DNA of 7,393 bases from NCBI GenBank assembly GCA_002450295.1, contig DJYX01000279.1, positions 2,955 through 10,347 on the forward strand, read 5' to 3'. The translations under genes were made by a program, and so were the position numbers. The notes under the pieces were generated by a model that was not told the DNA's origin, ran no database searches, and saw nothing but the letters and a program-made list of their open reading frames with translations. The stretch is from Deltaproteobacteria bacterium UBA6967 (GTDB taxonomy: Bacteria; SAR324; NAC60-12). Every line of letters begins with the position of its first letter. Position 1 is the first letter of the stretch. Of this stretch, positions 4,823 to 7,393 are shown piece by piece.

Positions 4823-6426
4823 GAAGACTGCTTGCGGAGCTCTTGTTTCACCTCTGCTGCCAAACGACCAAGTGGGTAATTTTCCAGATTCACGAAGCGC
4901 ATCAGTTGGGCTAATCGAGGCTGGACCTCGTGTACTCGCTGGAACATTTGTTGAGCCAGCCAGCGATAATTCTCATGCCCCTGCGGAGTAGTTCGTAACT
5001 CCACCAGCCACATCAAGGAGCGCAGGTTGATCTTCAATGACCAGCGTAGCTGATACGCCATCGGCACCACATACTGTGCTTCTTGCGGAAATTCTCCCTC
5101 CAACGCTTCAAACGCACTCGCTGCTTTCTCCAGAACCTTCCTCACTGGACTTTCCAGTCCTGCATCAATCAATGATTCTGGGATTGTATAGCCAAGTCGG
5201 GTAGTCAGTCGCTGCCGTTCCTGAGTCAGGATTCGGTGTCGGTGTAGATCTCGGTAGGAGCCGTAATCCCCAACGATATCGAAGGTGTAGCTTGCATGCT
5301 CCAGGGCACGACCAAGCTTGTGGCGTCGGTGCTCGCGTAAGTCTGCCCATTGGCGCAACAGGTTTTCCCGATCTTGGTCCGACATCCTGCGCACATTCTC
5401 CCTGGCTTGGGCAAAGGACAACTCACTGTTTTCATAGAATAGAGCTGTCAGTACTTCGATCTCTGCTTCTGGATCGTAGCTCAGCAGTTCAACGCTAGCG
5501 CTCTGGGGAGTCGATGACTCTATCTGTGGTTGGATCCAGCGGTTGAGCAAATTCTGGCTTTGCTGCTGGAAATTCAGTTGGCTGCAAAAATGTCGATGGG
5601 TTGGATCTGCTCGCCGAATGAAAGATGGAACGACTTGCTGTAGTTCCTGCTCAGCAGCACTGGCTAGATCCTGAAGTTCCTGCAGGGTCTGTAAGCGGAG
5701 GCGAATTAGTAGTCCTTCGAAGAAGCGCCCATTCCCAAAGACACCCATGTTTGTCAGTGTTGAAGCCGGTAACAGGCCACGCAGCAGGTCAAATCCCCGT
5801 GCCCGAATGGAACGTTCATAGGCGGCTTGTGGTTGATCAGGTTCGGGTGGCAAGACCTTGCGCAGATAGTCTCTGATTGTTTCAATTAACTCAGCATAGG
5901 TGCGAAAAAGCTCTCGGTTTGTCTCCAAATAGAGCTCTGCGTGATCAGAAGCAAGCACCCGTGGGTCTTTGTAAAATTGGAAGTCTCCATTGACCTGCTG
6001 GGCAAAGCTGACATAGCGGGTAGATTTCTCCAATGGCGAACCACCAATCCTTGCGTCCTCCAGCACCTTGGTTGCCAGAATGGAAACCTGTTCCAGTGCC
6101 AGGTGAGCGCCTCCTAATTCACCAATGGAGTCATCTCCGTAGCCGTCGAGAATGCGATCATAAAAGGACTGGGCCTTGTTCAGTGCCAGTCGAGAATCTT
6201 GGGAAGTGGAGGGAGCTTGAAATCCGGCCTCATCATTTTGCAGAAATTCTCGCAGCAGTAGGGTACGGAGACCCAGTGTGGAGCGAGAATAGCGGGAAAA
6301 GAGTGCCCCCTTGATGACTTCGGGAAGATTGGTCAGCACGAACACCGGATGTTCGGTGTTCGTTACGTAAGGCGCGAGCTGGAGTTGCTCTGCTGGACTG
6401 AAGGATTCGTGGCTTTCCAAGACCAA
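4819..6426 (-). CDS. thyX: Tandem-domain ThyX-like protein (flavin-dependent thymidylate synthase family)
   Basis: At 535 aa this is about twice a usual ThyX (roughly 220-250 aa) and shows two copies of the fold. ThyX makes dTMP from dUMP using methylene-tetrahydrofolate and FAD. Copy 1 (about 28-265) has DGYGDDSIGE at 94-103, then SPLEKSTRYVS (130-140). This keeps Ser130, Glu133, Ser135 and Arg137 of the signature but has ARI (125-127) where RHR is expected. Copy 2 (about 320-510) has RHR at 396-398 but loses the later Ser and Arg (Arg406 and Thr408 there), and has a typical C-terminal block INLRSLMWLVELR (466-478). Activity is therefore uncertain, and the two halves may make one composite site. 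No ATG or Shine-Dalgarno sequence is present: the first possible starts are TTG at 6426-6424 and TTG at 6420-6418. It follows nuoI by six bases, in the same frame, which suggests translational coupling. Confidence 0.8.
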   Translation of the reverse strand: MVLESHESFSPAEQLQLAPYVTNTEHPVFVLTNLPEVIKGALFSRYSRSTLGLRTLLLREFLQNDEAGFQAPSTSQDSRLALNKAQSFYDRILDGYGDDSIGELGGAHLALEQVSILATKVLEDARIGGSPLEKSTRYVSFAQQVNGDFQFYKDPRVLASDHAELYLETNRELFRTYAELIETIRDYLRKVLPPEPDQPQAAYERSIRARGFDLLRGLLPASTLTNMGVFGNGRFFEGLLIRLRLQTLQELQDLASAAEQELQQVVPSFIRRADPTHRHFCSQLNFQQQSQNLLNRWIQPQIESSTPQSASVELLSYDPEAEIEVLTALFYENSELSFAQARENVRRMSDQDRENLLRQWADLREHRRHKLGRALEHASYTFDIVGDYGSYRDLHRHRILTQERQRLTTRLGYTIPESLIDAGLESPVRKVLEKAASAFEALEGEFPQEAQYVVPMAYQLRWSLKINLRSLMWLVELRTTPQGHENYRWLAQQMFQRVHEVQPRLAQLMRFVNLENYPLGRLAAEVKQELRKQSS

Positions 6427-6432
6427 TTGAGA

Positions 6433-7011
6433 TTAGGGTGCTGGGATTCCACGCGAATTGGGGAGGGCGCTCTGTTGATCCGGAGGCTTGGGCAAGTCAG
6501 CGTCAGTGTACTTGGTCTTTTCGTTGGGAGTGTAGGCGTCACGGAGCAAGTCACGCGTAAAGTTGAACGACTCCCGTGAGTGATAGGCCATCCCGATGAC
6601 ACCTGTATCCATCCGGATTGCCTGCTTCGGACAGGCCTCCACACATAGGCCACAGAAGACGCAGCGCAATTCATCGATATCAAAACGAACCGGATACTTC
6701 TCCACCGAAAAGTCGGGGTGCTCTCCGGCTTCAATATGGATGCACTTTGCTGGACAAACTGTCTCACACATGTAGCAAGCAACGCACTTGAGGAAGCCAT
6801 CATCGCGACGGGTAAGTCGGTGTCGGCCCCGCCAGCGTTGAGAGACTGGTCGCTCTTCTTCTGGATACTGAATCGTCACAACGTCTTTTTTACCAACGAT
6901 GTTGCGGAAGAAGTGACGCATCGTGTGTTTCAGTCCGACAGCAATGCCTGGGATGTAGAGGGCTTCCTTGAGTCCTTCGCTACGATCTACTTTCTTTACC
7001 TTGAACTTCAT
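6433..7011 (-). CDS. nuoI: NADH-quinone oxidoreductase subunit I
   Basis: This 192-aa protein is the 8Fe-ferredoxin subunit of respiratory complex I. It passes electrons through two [4Fe-4S] clusters (N6a and N6b) toward quinone at the membrane-facing part of the peripheral arm. The two motifs are complete: CVACYMCETVCP at 76-87 (Cys76, 79, 82, 86) and CVFCGLCVEACP at 117-128 (Cys117, 120, 123, 127). An amphipathic N-terminal stretch (GLKHTMRHFFRN, 26-37) is typical for membrane association. The C-terminal tail from about 165 is rich in Pro and Gln and probably flexible. The ATG at 7011-7009 lies 25 bases after the nuoH stop and has no clear Shine-Dalgarno sequence, so coupling to nuoH translation is likely. 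The next gene is thyX-like rather than the expected nuoJ. Confidence 0.96.
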   Translation of the reverse strand: MKFKVKKVDRSEGLKEALYIPGIAVGLKHTMRHFFRNIVGKKDVVTIQYPEEERPVSQRWRGRHRLTRRDDGFLKCVACYMCETVCPAKCIHIEAGEHPDFSVEKYPVRFDIDELRCVFCGLCVEACPKQAIRMDTGVIGMAYHSRESFNFTRDLLRDAYTPNEKTKYTDADLPKPPDQQSALPNSRGIPAP

Positions 7012-7036
7012 ATCAGGCTCACGAGGAGAAAAGGAA

Positions 7037-7393
7037 TCAGGCTAGGGCCACGATGATGATTGCCGTAACCACGGTGTTTAACAGGGCAACTGGGAGTAGT
7101 TTTTTCCAACCCAGGGCCATTGTCTGATCAAAGCGGAACTTTGGTACCGTCCAACGAAGTTGAATCTGGAACCAACAGAAAATGAAGGTGAAACTGGCGA
7201 ACTTGCCAAATTGGAGCAGGGTTACTAGCCACTGTGGTGCGGATTCCCAGTGATAGAGCCAAGGCACTTGGTAGCCACCGAAAAACAGAGTCGTGATCAG
7301 AGCAGCAACTCCAACAATGGCAATGTATTCCGCAAGCATGAAAGACGACCAGCGCATTCCAGAGTACTCAACAAAATATCCGGCAACAATCTC
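7037..7393 (-). CDS. nuoH: NADH-quinone oxidoreductase subunit H, C-terminal part
   Basis: The 5' part lies beyond the right edge; 118 codons are visible. NuoH is the membrane subunit of complex I that helps form the quinone chamber and connects the peripheral arm to the proton-pumping arm. The visible start EIVAGYFVEYSGMRWSSFML is the characteristic cytoplasmic loop of the family, followed by membrane segments beginning AEYIAIVGVAALITTLFFGG, a middle helix (WLVTLLQFGKFASFTFIFCW) and a last one near the C-terminus (LLPVALLNTVVTAIIIVALA). The RFDQTMALGWK loop before the last helix is also typical. It precedes nuoI by 25 bases on the same strand, the normal nuoH-nuoI order. The reading frame is intact through the edge, so I see no sign of a pseudogene. 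Confidence 0.96.
   Translation of the reverse strand, partial: EIVAGYFVEYSGMRWSSFMLAEYIAIVGVAALITTLFFGGYQVPWLYHWESAPQWLVTLLQFGKFASFTFIFCWFQIQLRWTVPKFRFDQTMALGWKKLLPVALLNTVVTAIIIVALA

Noticed and set aside
1299..6426. The GTPase and ThyX-like proteins both have exactly 535 residues
   Set aside because: The sequences share no visible similarity; the equal length is coincidence.
6363..6803. Minus-strand open frame of 146 codons overlapping nuoI and the ThyX-like gene
   Set aside because: It is a Ser/Thr/Arg-rich frame shadow of nuoI, whose eight cluster cysteines are intact.
1..7393. CRISPR arrays, tRNA genes, transposases, attachment sites or phage genes
   Set aside because: No regularly spaced repeats, cloverleaf-like sequence, terminal repeats or mobile-element protein motifs were found on reading both strands.

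Overview
The window looks like a compact chromosomal segment of a Gram-negative bacterium. It carries complex I genes of the bacterial nuo type and an envelope protein with a signal peptide and C-terminal anchor. The NuoI core sequence recalls deltaproteobacteria-like lineages (Desulfobacterota, Myxococcota or SAR324-type), but this is an impression from motifs, not a search. I see no tRNA, rRNA, CRISPR array, insertion sequence or phage hallmark.

Left part (1-853, all minus strand, read right to left): a ribbon-helix-helix-like regulator, then a short SpeD-type pyruvoyl decarboxylase (polyamine metabolism), then the first 21 codons of an unidentified gene that runs off the left edge. The three genes are spaced like an operon. 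Upstream, at 909-965, there is a candidate promoter for the regulator overlapped by a cluster of CGTTA/TAACG half-sites that could be its own operator. The 250-base stretch 854-1103 has no gene but holds these sites and two further inverted repeats ahead of a small CDGSH iron-sulfur protein on the plus strand.

Middle part (1104-4822): plus and minus genes alternate. A 61-aa CDGSH protein faces a 535-aa membrane-anchored GTPase. A 55-aa unknown protein faces a 338-aa exported, C-terminally anchored beta-rich protein. A 213-aa unknown protein faces a ThyX-like protein. The facing pairs end 9 bases apart, overlap by 10 bases and overlap by 4 bases, so there is no room for ordinary intergenic terminators.

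Right part (4819-7393, minus strand): the 3' part of nuoH, then complete nuoI, then a 535-aa tandem ThyX-like protein where nuoJ would normally be expected. The ThyX-like protein is the most interesting object here. The signature RHR-x2-S-x4-S-x-R appears split between its two halves: the first half keeps the S-x2-E-x-S-x-R part, and the second keeps the RHR part. This suggests either a composite active site within one chain or a repurposed enzyme. The rest is mostly housekeeping or unrecognised small genes, and I see no convincing new defence or mobile system.
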